A stretch of DNA of 64,000 bases from Gerris lacustris (taxonomy: Eukaryota > Arthropoda > Insecta > Hemiptera > Gerridae), in assembly GCA_951217055.1 (NCBI GenBank), contig OX578277.1:103171511-103235510 (forward strand), given 5' to 3'. The notes under the pieces were generated by a model, which was not told the origin of the DNA, did no database searches, and saw nothing but the letters and a program-made list of their open reading frames with translations. Shown here in pieces: positions 1 to 10,777 of this stretch (within the stretch, counting starts at the first letter, position 1; every line of letters starts with the position of its first letter). The translations under genes were made by a program, and so were the position numbers.

Positions 1-384
1 CCCAACTCTTGACAATTCGAACTTCCTTCCTGAAGAGACACATGTGAACATATATTACGATTGGAAACTTCTCTCTCCTCCTCCTCCTTCCGGAGGAGGA
101 TGTGTTTGAAGCATTATTCACTCTTGAAAAAACTATTTACCAAATCCGTTTGGCTACGTTAAAGCAAAAAGTAATAACCAATTTTTTTTATCCAAAGAAA
201 GATTAATTTTCCTTGTTTTTACATACGAGTACTGTACTTTGTTCTCACATACATTGTTTTTTATTTGGTTAAATATACATGATGACATTTTTTCTTGCCC
301 CTTATAAGTTTCTCTCATCCCACCATTTGATAATTCGAAGTTTTTTAGAGGTCCCTCCAACTTCGAATTATCGAGAGTCGACTG
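1..384. mobile_element. Right part of a pogo-like element (truncated by the window edge)
   Basis: The end CAGTCGACTCTCGATAATTC, read inward from 384 and flanked by TA at 385-386, resembles the pogo/Tigger ends seen at 59099 and 49487. Nothing coding is visible. Confidence 0.4.
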
Positions 385-422
385 TACAATCTAATGATCC
401 CTTTCTTTATACCTTAAGTTTA

Positions 423-709
423 GTAGTAGTAGTAAGGTCCTAGTACTAGTACTAGGACCTTAGCAACCGTTCAAACCTAGCTTTTAGGCCCATTTTACTA
501 GCCCTGACGTAGAGAGTTGCAGCCACTTCACATACCATAACTCTGTACATTGAATAGCCAAAGCGAGTATAATGTGATCATTAGTGAGCCATATAAATCA
601 GCATTACAGCGAGGGATCGAACCCACAACCTCATACCGTCCTTGATTCAGAGATGGCCGAGCAGACGGGGTAAGTAGATTAATCCACACGGCCACGCCGG
701 TTCTCCTAA
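423..709 (-). mobile_element. tRNA-related SINE, copy 1
   Basis: Same family as the copies at 43670 and 51976: a tRNA-like head (CCGGCGTGGCC, B-box-like GGGTTCGATCC), a shared body, and a CTA-repeat tail. It is flanked by CTTAAGTTTA at 413-422 and 710-719. The tail holds a perfect 28-bp palindrome at 434-461. Confidence 0.75.
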
Positions 710-714
710 CTTAA

Positions 715-842
715 GTTTAAGTCTGTTACTTTGTTTGTAGATTATCTGAAGAAGGCTGCTTTAGAACAGCCGAAACTGGTCAATTGTTTCAATTAAAATT
801 TTTTGTGTGAAGAAGTTCAATTATTGAACTACACCTCTTTCA
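715..842 (+). repeat. Retroelement end with hammerhead-like core, copy 1
   Basis: CTGAAGA, then a GGCTG/CAGCC hairpin, then GAAAC (746-776). The repeat ends with a short inverted motif before ACTACACCTC. A reverse copy lies at 62030-62150. Confidence 0.45.
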
Positions 843-1061
843 TGATATGTATTTGTATATATTTCAAGGTCTAAAAAAATTAATGCCACAAAACCCTTGT
901 CTTCTAAATGAAGATTAAATATGGAATTATAGAGAAAAAATAGCTCTATTAGACATTAAGTACAAGTAGAAAAATTGGAAATGTCTTTAATATTTCAGAG
1001 TTCATTTTACAAGTTCGGGAAGTGTCCCATTAAAAATAATATCACAAATCAATAAACTCAC

Positions 1062-1251
1062 CAATAGTAAACGTTTTGGTGTTTTGAGCATCAGGAGTAT
1101 GCTTAATAAAGAGGGGCCTGTTAGGCGCCAACTTATTTCCTTCATCCAATATAGAAGATTCAAAGAAATATGTTTGATTTCTCGGTAGATTCTGTCGGTA
1201 GTAGCACAACTTTACGTCTTTTCTATTTAAAGAATCTGGCTCCTTAACTAA
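1062..1251 (-). CDS. NCAPH: Probable NCAPH exon 5
   Basis: Open in only one phase (63 codons plus one base), TTTACAG acceptor, GTGAGT donor, and in phase with exon 4. Its residues (LVKEPDSLNRK at the start) only loosely resemble the segment after the linker in NCAPH, so membership rests on splice sites and position more than on homology. Confidence 0.55.
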
Positions 1252-4200
1252 CTGTAAACCATACGATACAAATTAGCAAACACAACTTTTTAAATAAATA
1301 ACATATTTGTAGGCAAGAAATATTAATTATTAAAAAAACAATAACATAAAACCAATTAACATAGATTGATAAAATCCCCTCTAGAAATATTGAAAATATT
1401 CCTCACGATTTCTCTAATAGTAAGAGATAATTGATACTAATATAATGGTAAATAACTTAAGTGAATAAAAAAGTTTGAATAGTAAAAAGATCTTTACATT
1501 TTTTTTATTTGTTCTCGGTGATTTCTTTTTAGCTTCATTCTTCTTCTTCGAACTATTTTCTTCGTCATCAGATGAAGCTTCATCACCTGATCCCTTGGAA
1601 GGAGAATTTCCTTTATCATCATCATCCTTAATTTTACCTCCGCTTTGATAACTTTTGACAAACTTCAGAATATTTGTATAAACGTTGTCCACTCTACACG
1701 AGTAGATTTTTGCACTCGCATCTAAAGTACAGCTCATTAACTAAGAACATAATAAAATATTAATCAAAGAGAAAAATGCAAATTTAATCTAAAAAAAATA
1801 AGACTAGGAAGATTAACTTAGTAAATCCATACAAAAGGTTGTCCCATAGTTATACTGATCAAAACTGAAAACAAAACACAGCTTATTATAAAACCACCAA
1901 GCAAATGCTTAATACTGACTAAAAGTGTCATGAAAAGTATTTGTCTCATCAAAAAGGATTTGAGCATTAATAGTACATTACGCGTCGAGTGCAGAAAGTA
2001 GCATTTTGCATATCGTAAAACCACACGAGCAATGCAAAATGCCGTTTTCGCACGAGTTGCGTACCGTACTTTATCTACGATTGTTAGATTTAAATAATAA
2101 ATACAGAAAGAAATAAACTTCCAGTATACAAGTTCGTATTTCTCTTTTGATAAATATAACATTAATTCATTAGTTGTATTTTGTGCCGAATTATTTCGGG
2201 AGGCGTATTATTCTCCTCATATTCGTCATAATCATTCAAATCACTCATTGATTTTCACAAAAAACTCGATATAAAAGTTACTTTTATTAAACAAACAGCA
2301 AATTAGTCTTGTTAAATGTAAACAAACTCTCTAATTGTGCGTAAAGCTGAAGAATTCCTCTTCTTTACCGCACTAGTGTGGTAAAGAAGAGGAATTCTTC
2401 AGAACTATGAGACGCGCATGCGCAATGAATACAAGAACGTAAAGAATCACTTTCTACGCATCTAAACAGAGATATAATGTTTATATATTTCGTATCAATC
2501 GTAGATAAATGTAGGTATTATCATTAATGGTTTACTCATCTGTACAGTATGAGTTCTAACTTTTGACAGCCATGAAATTATAAAAAGGGAATGGGGAGAG
2601 TAGACTAAGAGTTAGTGCACACATCTGTTGGTTGCTTGGAAGTCATGTAAAACAGGTCACACTAAGGCCCTATTCATACTAGGATTCTTGTATGAGATTA
2701 AAAAAGTATGAAGATTCAGTCTCTCGGCACCTTCTTCTTTCTCCTTACACTCCCGACTTTAAAAATGTAATAGAAACAGAAAAATATGCTCGTAAATAAC
2801 TTACTGCTAGATTTTCAGATTTGTCTGTTTTTCTGTCCATCATTAATTTCATAAAATCGATCAGTTGAAGTTTAAACGCATTTTTAACATTTACTTTCTG
2901 AAAAAAGAAAAAACATAAATCAAAACATAATTATTACTTAAAAGGAAGAAAGGGGATTTATTGTAACCACATTAAATGCATTTGGATTCACTGTGGTTCA
3001 ATGCCATGCTAAGGCTGCTGGGGGTTGGATCCAAGCAAACCCTTCTCGCACTCTACCTCTGTTTTCCTGTCTCGGTATGTGTGTCAAAGATAGACCCTCT
3101 TACAAGGGTCTGCAGCTGGTGTTTGTAACCACAGAGAATCCCAACAACAATTTTACTTTAAAAATAGTATAATCTCATTTTGTATTATTCAAACCCACCA
3201 ATGAGGTACGTTTCTGAATTGGAAGACCCATTTGAATGTTTTGTTGGACCATTGAATGTTCTGTTTTTTTATTAAATAAATTTACTTACATTTTTTGAGA
3301 ACAGAGCTATACACTGAGAATAGTGAGATTCAAGTTCATCCGGAGTCAGTTTATCAATAAAAACATTTTTAGTTTTACTTTTATCTACTTTAGTTTTTTT
3401 AGTCTGTTCAGAATTAGTCATTGTAGCCTGAGCATTGCAGATCTCTTTCTTTTCGTTATCATCTTTAACTTCACATTCAATTTCCTAGAAAATACATACA
3501 AATTATATTATCATGTAAATTTATCATACTTCCTTTCAAGGTTAAAAGATAAAACAGCGATATGCAGGTAATGTACTAGAATGAGGCAAAGGGAAGAAAT
3601 GCTCCATATTTTTTCAAAGCAATTAGCTCAGAAGATCACTCTAAAAGTTTCAATACAGCACATAGATCAACACACTAACCCCATGTCATTCATAACATTG
3701 TTATGTAAGCTCTTTGACAGGCCTAAGCCCTAGCATAAGCAGCAGATTATTATTGCAATAGATAGAATTATTTGCTGGACTTAACCCATTATCTGGTTAA
3801 TACTCGCTGGTCTCAAAGCTTTTGATCAGGCCAATTGTTTGGTACTTAACAGTTAGGAGCCCTCCCTAAAAGTTAGAGGTGTGATCTCTAACCACCTCTA
3901 ACATTTAGGGAGGGCTCCTAACTGACAACTACCTTAATTTTAACAACCTTAGTTCCATCGACATGGTAGAATATGAGAGGTAAAAAAAATAGGAAACTTA
4001 TAACAGTAAAACTGAAGAATACAGTGCTGTTTGTAAAAGGTGTCAGAAAAGTGGGCATGCTTCACTCGCTCGAATGTATTATTTTGATAAAGAGATATCA
4101 ACTCTCCTACACTCAAATTACACAGATATAATCTCTCAAATGCGTAAATCATACAAATGTACAGTGATTCTCAACCACACCATCTCCTCTACTTTAGCCA

Positions 4201-4494
4201 GAAATACAACTAACAAAAATACAAAACTAAAAGGTTAATTAATATATTAAGGGTAATAATAAGTGGCAAAAAACTTACATTTTCCTCTTCACTCTTTTGA
4301 GAATCTGACATAACAAGTAAGGACTTCCTGATTCCTTCTGATTTCCTGCCTGAGATGTTAAGATTTGATTCATTTCCAAACAAACTGGCAACAATTTCAC
4401 TACTATCTTTTATATTAGATATATTCTCAAATTTTTCAATTGATGAGTTCTTCCGGGATCCGGAGTTCCGAGTTTTGTTCTTTTTTACCGGCAT
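1062..4494 (-). CDS. NCAPH: Condensin complex subunit 2 (barren/NCAPH), N-terminal part, 5 exons, partial
   Basis: The kleisin subunit of condensin I, which bridges the SMC2/SMC4 heads and is needed for mitotic chromosome compaction. Exons on the minus strand, in order: 4494-4279, 3484-3290, 2897-2805, 1740-1498, 1251-1062; all have AG/GT borders and keep one open frame (312 codons plus one base). Exon 1 gives a basic, Ser-rich start (MPVKKNKTRN). Exons 2-4 carry the kleisin N-terminal signature: a D-E-L-x-x-H-Y-S-x-C-I stretch, then KNAFKLQLIDFM, then CTLDASAKIYSCRVD, all closely resembling animal NCAPH. A Ser/Asp/Lys-rich linker follows (about residues 205-249). About 60 percent of a normal NCAPH (near 700 residues) is missing and must lie left of position 1. 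The start is the only in-frame ATG upstream of the signature in exon 1. Exons 1-4 are secure; exon 5 is less so. Confidence 0.88.
1498..1740 (-). CDS. NCAPH: NCAPH exon 4
   Basis: 81 codons beginning LMSCTLDASAKIYSCRVD, the most recognisable barren motif. An acidic then Lys-rich low-complexity linker follows. TTAG acceptor and GTAAAG donor. Confidence 0.9.
1968..2515 (-). mobile_element. Composite NRF-1/hairpin element, copy 1
   Basis: Inside NCAPH intron 3. It carries GCGCATGCGC (about 2414), a 23-bp perfect hairpin with a 10-nt loop (2347-2402), a short frame beginning MSDLNDYDE at 2247, and TTATCTACGATTG-type terminal motifs. It matches copies at 26815, 47085, 54124 and 59952. Confidence 0.7.
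2805..2897 (-). CDS. NCAPH: NCAPH exon 3
   Basis: 31 codons with the conserved KNAFKLQLIDFM helix that contacts the SMC neck region in kleisins. Bounded by a TTCAG acceptor and GTAAGT donor, phase 0. Confidence 0.9.
3290..3484 (-). CDS. NCAPH: NCAPH exon 2
   Basis: 65 codons between a CTAG acceptor and a GTAAGT donor, phase 0 at both ends. It holds the start of the conserved kleisin N-domain (DELESHYSQCIALFS). Confidence 0.85.
3850..3924. other. Long hairpin, 32-bp stem, 11-nt loop
   Basis: The arms 3850-3881 and 3893-3924 pair at 31 of 32 positions. It lies in NCAPH intron 1. No similar unit was seen elsewhere in the window. Could be a tiny fold-back element or a hairpin RNA source. Confidence 0.6.
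4279..4494 (-). CDS. NCAPH: NCAPH exon 1
   Basis: 72 codons from ATG at 4494, Lys/Ser/Asn-rich and poorly conserved, as is usual for the kleisin N-tail. It ends in phase 0 before a GTAAGT donor. Confidence 0.8.
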
Positions 4495-4742
4495 TTTTGC
4501 TTTGTAAATTCAAGTATATTTTTAAATGAAAATTAACAACACTGCAAAAATTAAAAGATTACTATAAATGTATATCCAATAAAATAATAGAAAAAAATAG
4601 GTTTCTAAATCATATCAACAATAGATCTTAATGTACACAATAGCACCTTCATTTGCTTTTACAGCACATGAAAATGCCTAATAGGGAAGGATGTGATGTT
4701 AGAATTTAACCCATATAAAATGAAAAAAAATAGCAGCACTTA

Positions 4743-5503
4743 CTGTACAATCATGCGTATAATATGCACCCCTGTATAATACGCAGGCTCAATTTTGACC
4801 TAAAATTTGAGAAAAATTAAATATTCGCGTATAATCCGCACCCAACTTTTCTGTTGAATTTTAGAAAAAATAATTAAACATTTGAGTATAAATCACACCT
4901 AGTTAAAATAAAATTAAATAGCTGTGCGCATTGTACATGTAATTTCATTTATTTATAGCTTAGTTATAAGTTTAAAAACTTTGCAACACACTAATAGAAA
5001 ACTAGATACTAATTATGGATAGGTATTATGCTAAATTATTATCAGTACAAGGAATAGAAAATATAGACATATTAACAATTCGTAGAAACGGGCAGGTAGG
5101 GTAAAAGTGCCGGTAGGAGAGTAGAGAGGTAATTCTACCTTTCTACTCTTCTACCCTGGGGTAAAAGGCGGCCTTTGAATTCAGTCGTTTATAATCAGAA
5201 TCAGAGATAAGAATAAAAATGATCCTCCATCTACTTTTATCAATTAATTACCGAAATAAAATAACATAACTTGATGATAACAAGCCTTTCTGTCTAAAAA
5301 AAAATAAGTAGGCACCCAAAATAAATACGATAAGATACATATAGAATCAGCTTTTCTATAAAAAAAAAAAAAGTAAGTATATATACATTCATGTTTTTTA
5401 ATAATTATTGAGGTACAATACTCGTGCGTGTTATACACTCGTGTATAACACGCACCCCGATTTTGGAAGGAAAAAAGTGCGTATTATACTCGAGATTTTA
5501 CGG
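4743..5503. mobile_element. DNA element with GTATAATACGCAC terminal repeats (Tc1/pogo-like)
   Basis: The ends CTGTACAATC and CCGTAAAATC continue into matching GTATAATA(T/C)GCAC; TA lies outside both. A palindrome around GTGTATAACACGC is at about 5427-5455. No transposase frame is visible. Confidence 0.5.
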
Positions 5504-6680
5504 TATTTACTTTAGCACCTCCCTTGGTTCTAAACATAGTGCCCAACTAAAGTCTCAAATGTTTGTGTGTTCTTCTCCCTAAGACATTAAGACTTCTGGT
5601 GCAGTTTTATTGGACTATTTTAAAATCGAGACTTATAGAGAAATAACGATTTAGACAAAGGGATATAGGAGGCAAATTAATAAATATATAAGCGCATCAC
5701 CTAAACGTGATGTCTGAGGCGTTGTCTCATGGGCTATGGGGAAACTAAACTAAGGCTAAACTACACGAAACCTAATGCAAGATCTTACTGCCTTTCTTAA
5801 ATAGCTATTAAAATAAGTTAATTGCCATTATTTTTATTAAAAAAAAAACACACCAAATTGTTACTATCTTATGTTTACAAATTCAAGGGCTATCAGAACA
5901 ATAATATCCGCTAATATTTTCCTAAATTTAGTCGGTAAATTTTCACTACAAATAAAAGCAAGCCAGTTACAGTACTCCCAAGCAGACCCATTGCATTAAT
6001 AAGTAATAATTAATATAAAGGCGTCTTAGGGCAAAGAGCATTAAACTCTGAGAAAGACGAATCTATTGGTATGGATAATTACTTTAAAGAAGTTCAGCAG
6101 AAAATGATTAAATGACTTTTAGCAACTTTTACCCTTGAAAATCTGCCTTTCAATGTCTAAGTTAGAATAATAAAGATATTTCTAATATCACAAATATACA
6201 AGTTTAAACACATTTAATGTACACATACTAAAAAGTACCATTTCAATATCTTTTATCTTACCAATAAATTAGTATTCAACAGTTGCGATGTAAATTCACA
6301 AGAATTCATACAGTATAATACTATAAACAAGGAGACAGAACACAGAAATAACTTTAATATTTAAAAGATTTTTAATATATCAAATGGGGTGAAAAATTAC
6401 ATATTTTTAAAACTAGTCTAGAAACAATAAAAATATAATAACACCAATAAATAAAATAGTAAATAGGAATAATTTTAATAAACAAAACAGGAAAACCGGG
6501 AGGGAACCCCGCGTATCTTCTTGTTCTTCTTAAGTTTTGAATACCCCATCAGTGACAACAGAATAATATTTCTAAGTAAAGATCTAATGTGAACAGATTT
6601 TATAATAGTAAAAAAACCAAGAATTAATGTGTAAGCACTTAAACATGGTAATGAAGCAGTTCTAGGTGTTAAAATTAAGA
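5504..6680. other. Gene-free AT-rich stretch
   Basis: No coding frame or RNA gene recognised; scattered low-complexity DNA only. Confidence 0.5.
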
Positions 6681-6799
6681 AGTGTTAGGTTTAATTAACA
6701 TTTTAAAAATAAATAGTAGGGGGCTACGCCTCCCTCGCTTCGCTCGTCAATCCCCAGAGGGCGCGCGAATATTACTCGGTGAATTCACAGCTTGGAGAG

Positions 6800-7250
6800 G
6801 TCCAGGACTCCAGGGGGGTTACCATATTTCAAATCTAAAAAACCGGGGGAAATCGTCTGTTCAAATCGAGAAATGAATTTTAGCTCCACATTTGGGGCCG
6901 CTACCCCCCAAAAACTCTTGATAAACGTGAAAAAAAATATTTGTCGAAAACGGTTCCCAACGATTTTCATTAAAACATTCTAAAATGTAGTCCTTTTATG
7001 TACGAATCCAACGATATAAGCCGTTTTCCCGGTAAATATATTCTCTAGTTCCTGAGAAAATAGCTTTAAACGCGGACCGAGAGAGGCCGGGTTCGATTCC
7101 CCGCCCAGGAGAAGTTATTTTAATGATATATTTTAATGAAGTGTTCAATAATAATTAAATGTACCTCAGAAAACTAAAAAACGGAAAGCAATGGGCTAAG
7201 TAATTATGAACTCGTATATGAGAGTTTGTCTGAGTTGTCTCGGACCAATT
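6800..7250 (+). repeat. B-box repeat family, copy 1 (5' truncated)
   Basis: Member of a roughly 560-bp dispersed family with a GGCCGGGTTCGATTCCCCG segment like a pol III B box, ending TTGTCTGAGTTGTCTCGGACC. Other copies are at 36890, 39085, 42780, 43318/44147 and 60945. Confidence 0.6.
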
Positions 7251-7385
7251 TTTTAATTAATTATATGAGGTTTTATTTTCAATTAATTTTAAAAGGGATT
7301 TTTATTTGAATTAATAAGGTAATAAGGGTTTCGTTTGTAACACTAGTAAATTACTGAATAACATTTTCTGAGCATTGTAAAAACA

Positions 7386-7640
7386 GGTGGTTATGCCATT
7401 TTGGGGGGTTTTCAACCGGGGGGAAAACCCGATTAAAAAACGGGTGGTTATGCCATTTTGGGGGGTTTTCAACCGGGGGGAAAACCCGATTAAAAAACGG
7501 GTGGTTATGCCATTTTAGGGGGTTTTCAACCGGGGGGAAAACCCGATTAAAAAACGGGTGGTTATGCCATTTTGGGGGGTTTTCAACCGGGGGGAAAACC
7601 CGATTAAAAAACGGGTGGTTTCCGGGAAAAACGGGTGGTA
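7386..7640. repeat. Tandem array, 57-bp unit, about 4.4 copies
   Basis: Units start at 7386, 7443, 7500, 7557 and 7614 (partial). Each has GGGTTTTC...GAAAACCC that can fold. Near-identical copies indicate recent expansion. Confidence 0.9.
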
Positions 7641-9050
7641 ACCCTATACGTGAATGAAGGTCAAGGTGCAGGGTAATACCTTGAATGAAAAGACAATATA
7701 CTTTGGTTCAACTTATCAATTAAAAGGCAATATTAATTTATTATGCAAATATTACATTATCGTTTAAATTAACAGTAAAAAATCGGAAGGGGGGGAGGGG
7801 GGTCTCGAAACTGTTCCTTACCAAATAATTCCGAAATGGCGGCAGATATCAATTTGAAATATAGAGGACTTGTTTATCATATAGAAAGGTACAATTGGTG
7901 TGGATTTCAAATCAATCGGCAGACTAGTTCCGAAATTATTTTGCGTTTAATTTTCAAAATTCAAAAGTCGATATTTTCAAAATGGCGGCAGATATCAAAA
8001 CGAAATGTAGTGGAAGTGTTTTTCCTCTAGAGAGGTATAAAGGGTGCAAATTTCAGCGCAATCAGATAATTTTTTTACGATTTTTCGAAATTTTTGAAGA
8101 CTAAGAAAAATAACTTGATGACTTCACAAATTTATGAATTTCCAGGCAGCGCAACTACATGTAAGGACTGATTTTTGTACCGTTTCAACTCGCTAGCTTA
8201 AGAACTGTGGAAGTTATACGTGACATAGACTAAGACACACACAGAGACAGACAGACCGACATCCAGCTAAAAAACAAAAACACTTAAATCGACTTGAAAA
8301 ACCAAAAACGGATAATTTCGTTGAAATCTTGGTTTACTGATTTTATAGGTGAAAACAATACTTTTCGTTAACCAGCATTATCTTCCCGACATATCAAGAT
8401 TGCGGCTATTCAAAAGTTTGTTTTAGCTATAACTTTTAAACTATTAATTATAATGACGTGAAACAAAACACCTTTATATGCATTTTTATTGTCCAGACTT
8501 ACTTTCGGAGATAAGGTGAATTACAGATGCAGATGTACAGACAGACTAGCGCAGGAATGAAACTTTTTTTTTGTAAGTTTTATTACTTTAGGTTAAAATA
8601 GTACCTAAAGTATGTTTTAAAGCCAGGTATACAAGTGATAAAAATAATGTTTGCGTAAACCTGATGTCAGGCAAATTTAGGCCATACATGTCAAACATGA
8701 TGTTTGCGCAAGCATTTTGACCGTGTATGGGATCCTAAAGAGTAATATTAATGTTGTTATGTACAGTTTTGTCGTATTTTCATTTCAGATGGGAGGAACA
8801 ATTTTTCCTCAATTTCACAATTTTGACGCAATTACTTTGAATCATTTATACTTAGAAATACTTAATATGCAATATGACAAAAAAAAAAATGTACCTGGAC
8901 TATGCAATAACCTGGCATATATGTACCTGGCAGCTCGATGGCCAAAGGCTGACCACAGGCCAGTCGAGACCGGCTAGTTATTACTATACGAACGGACATT
9001 ATACGTAAAAATATCTGAGAAAGTTAATAACAAGGATGCATTGGAGGAGA
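7641..9050. other. Gene-free repeat-rich stretch
   Basis: Contains a repeated AAATGGCGGCAGATATCAA segment (about 7834 and 7980) and a CAGACAGAC-type dispersed repeat near 8230-8560. No coding frame supported. Confidence 0.4.
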
Positions 9051-9074
9051 TATAAATGATGGAATTTTCCCACC

Positions 9075-9229
9075 CAGGGTCGGACTGTGAAGAAATTTCG
9101 GCCCGGGAGTTTCACCATCAAACCAGCCCTCAAGCCTTGAGTTGTCCAAGGGCCCGGCCCATTTTAGGCCTTAACCAGACCGGCCCACCGGGAAAACTCC
9201 CGAGGTCCCACATAGCTATTTCGACCCTG
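9075..9229. mobile_element. 155-bp hAT MITE
   Basis: The ends CAGGGTCGGA and TTCGACCCTG are inverted repeats. A perfect 8-bp duplication TTCCCACC is at 9067-9074 and 9230-9237. The interior is strikingly GC-rich compared with its surroundings. It sits 290 bp upstream of the TMEM69-like start. Confidence 0.85.
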
Positions 9230-9518
9230 TTCCCACCCCACAGGTGGTTTCAATGATATGTTGTGAATACTTCCATGAAAACTTCGCTTATTAAGACATA
9301 CTATCAAATTATGTTTACCATCATTCCCTTCCCCCCTTCCTATGTATTGTTTTCTTAACATTATTTTGATTGTTTTTAATCTGTCAAGTGCACAAAATAT
9401 TTTTTTATTTAGACAAAAAATGTCAATTTTTTCATTCCAAATTTTTTTAACAAACATTTTTCGATATGTTTTAAAATCGTGACGTTCCTTAATATATATG
9501 AAGCCCTAGATCTATGTC

Positions 9519-10196
9519 ATGTTTAGTTTGCGCGTCAGTCAATTAAAATTGGTGCGTGTATTTCCACATGGTGGTTTGACTTCAATTTCTCCCAGGTGGT
9601 CCTACAACGAAAAGAGAGTCAACGCCCTATCATGGACGGACAGAGTGGAATACATGTCCGGAGACGCAAAAAAAGGAGACCCGTTCAGAGATATGGATAT
9701 GAAGATGCTGCTCCATAGCATAGGCTGTGCCTACAGGGAGATACCGTGGGGAGAAGTGGGCAAGGCACCCAGTCCTATCTTCTGGTCGTCGATGCTTTCA
9801 GCGTCAGGTTTCTGGATACCACCGATAACGTGCATGATTTTCGGTTACGGTAACTGGTTATCCTTCTGCGAAGTAACATGGGCAGCTCTATCATGCTCAT
9901 TTATGGGCGGAATCAGGTATGGTGTTACCATAGAGAATACTTTAGAGCCTAATTGGTACAACCTCACCGTTGGAGCCATACCTCCTTTTGTTGGGTTCCT
10001 ATCTCTAACGTTTCTGCCTCAACTATTCGCCTACCCGGTTCTGCTAGCGACGATGGTGATTTCGTCTGTACACGACGCCCTGCAGCCTAAACTGCCAGTC
10101 TGGTACCGTTCTCTTCGCCTAATTGTCGTCACCTCAGCGGCACTCGCCATGCTTCTCATGTTTTTTTTCAAAATATTACATTTAGGATCAAAATAA
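9519..10196 (+). CDS. TMEM69: TMEM69-like DUF3429 membrane protein, intronless
   Basis: A 225-residue open frame with no intron. The first 35 residues are basic and hydroxylated without acidic residues, consistent with a mitochondrial targeting peptide; residues from about 82 onward form four or five hydrophobic segments. The DUF3429 marks are present: a membrane segment followed by FMGGIRYGV (family consensus like FLGGIRWG), a PPFVGFLSL segment, and a C-terminal LPVWYRSLRLIVV (family LP.W...LR). Length is close to human TMEM69. The molecular role of the family is not established; mitochondrial inner membrane is the likely site. The start chosen is the first ATG of the frame. An AATAAA signal overlaps the stop region at about 10190-10197, giving a very short 3' UTR. 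It could be a retrocopy, but there are no disabling changes. Neighbours are repeats. Confidence 0.8.
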   Translation: MFSLRVSQLKLVRVFPHGGLTSISPRWSYNEKRVNALSWTDRVEYMSGDAKKGDPFRDMDMKMLLHSIGCAYREIPWGEVGKAPSPIFWSSMLSASGFWIPPITCMIFGYGNWLSFCEVTWAALSCSFMGGIRYGVTIENTLEPNWYNLTVGAIPPFVGFLSLTFLPQLFAYPVLLATMVISSVHDALQPKLPVWYRSLRLIVVTSAALAMLLMFFFKILHLGSK

Positions 10197-10199
10197 AAT

Positions 10200-10752
10200 A
10201 ATACATAATACTTTTGTATAATTTATTAAAAGGTTATTAATTTATTAAGATAATTAATTTAATTATTTTTTTTTTTTATTTAAATTTGTTTAACATTTAG
10301 TGAGACCTATAGGATAACTGTAAAAAATAAAAGTTTTTAAAATTTTACATTAAACTACCAAGAAACTAAAAAAAAAAACTAATCGTATGCATTTATAGTA
10401 TCGAAATAAATATATAGTAATTCATATTATGATTGTTCGTCTACATAAGTGTCCTTAGTCCTTGGTTTTTTGGGATCATCCGAGTTGATTTTTTCCGGAC
10501 TTTCTTAGAGTTTTTGGTTTTGTCTATAGCCAGTTTTCATTGAGAATGCATCTCAAGCAATTGTTTTCAAGTTTTCAAAATGTTATACTTGTTTCTTATC
10601 ATGGTTTACCTTATGCGTTATGCATCGAGTTTAATATTTGTATCAGATTATAATTCGACAAATTATTATTCTTCTACTTCATTCTTTCTACTTTGTTTAA
10701 ATTAAAATTTGTACAACTTTATTTCTTTATGATAAACAGGTATTAAGGAAAT
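10200..10752. other. Gene-free AT-rich stretch downstream of TMEM69-like gene
   Basis: 3' flank; no coding frame or repeat recognised. Confidence 0.5.
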
Positions 10753-10777
10753 AACAAGTAAGGCGCGCTTTATGTAA

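Noticed and set aside
6682..6983. Several 60-residue frames on both strands
   Set aside because: Chance frames over the B-box repeat family.
9056..9256. GC-rich 66-residue frame
   Set aside because: It is the 155-bp hAT MITE.
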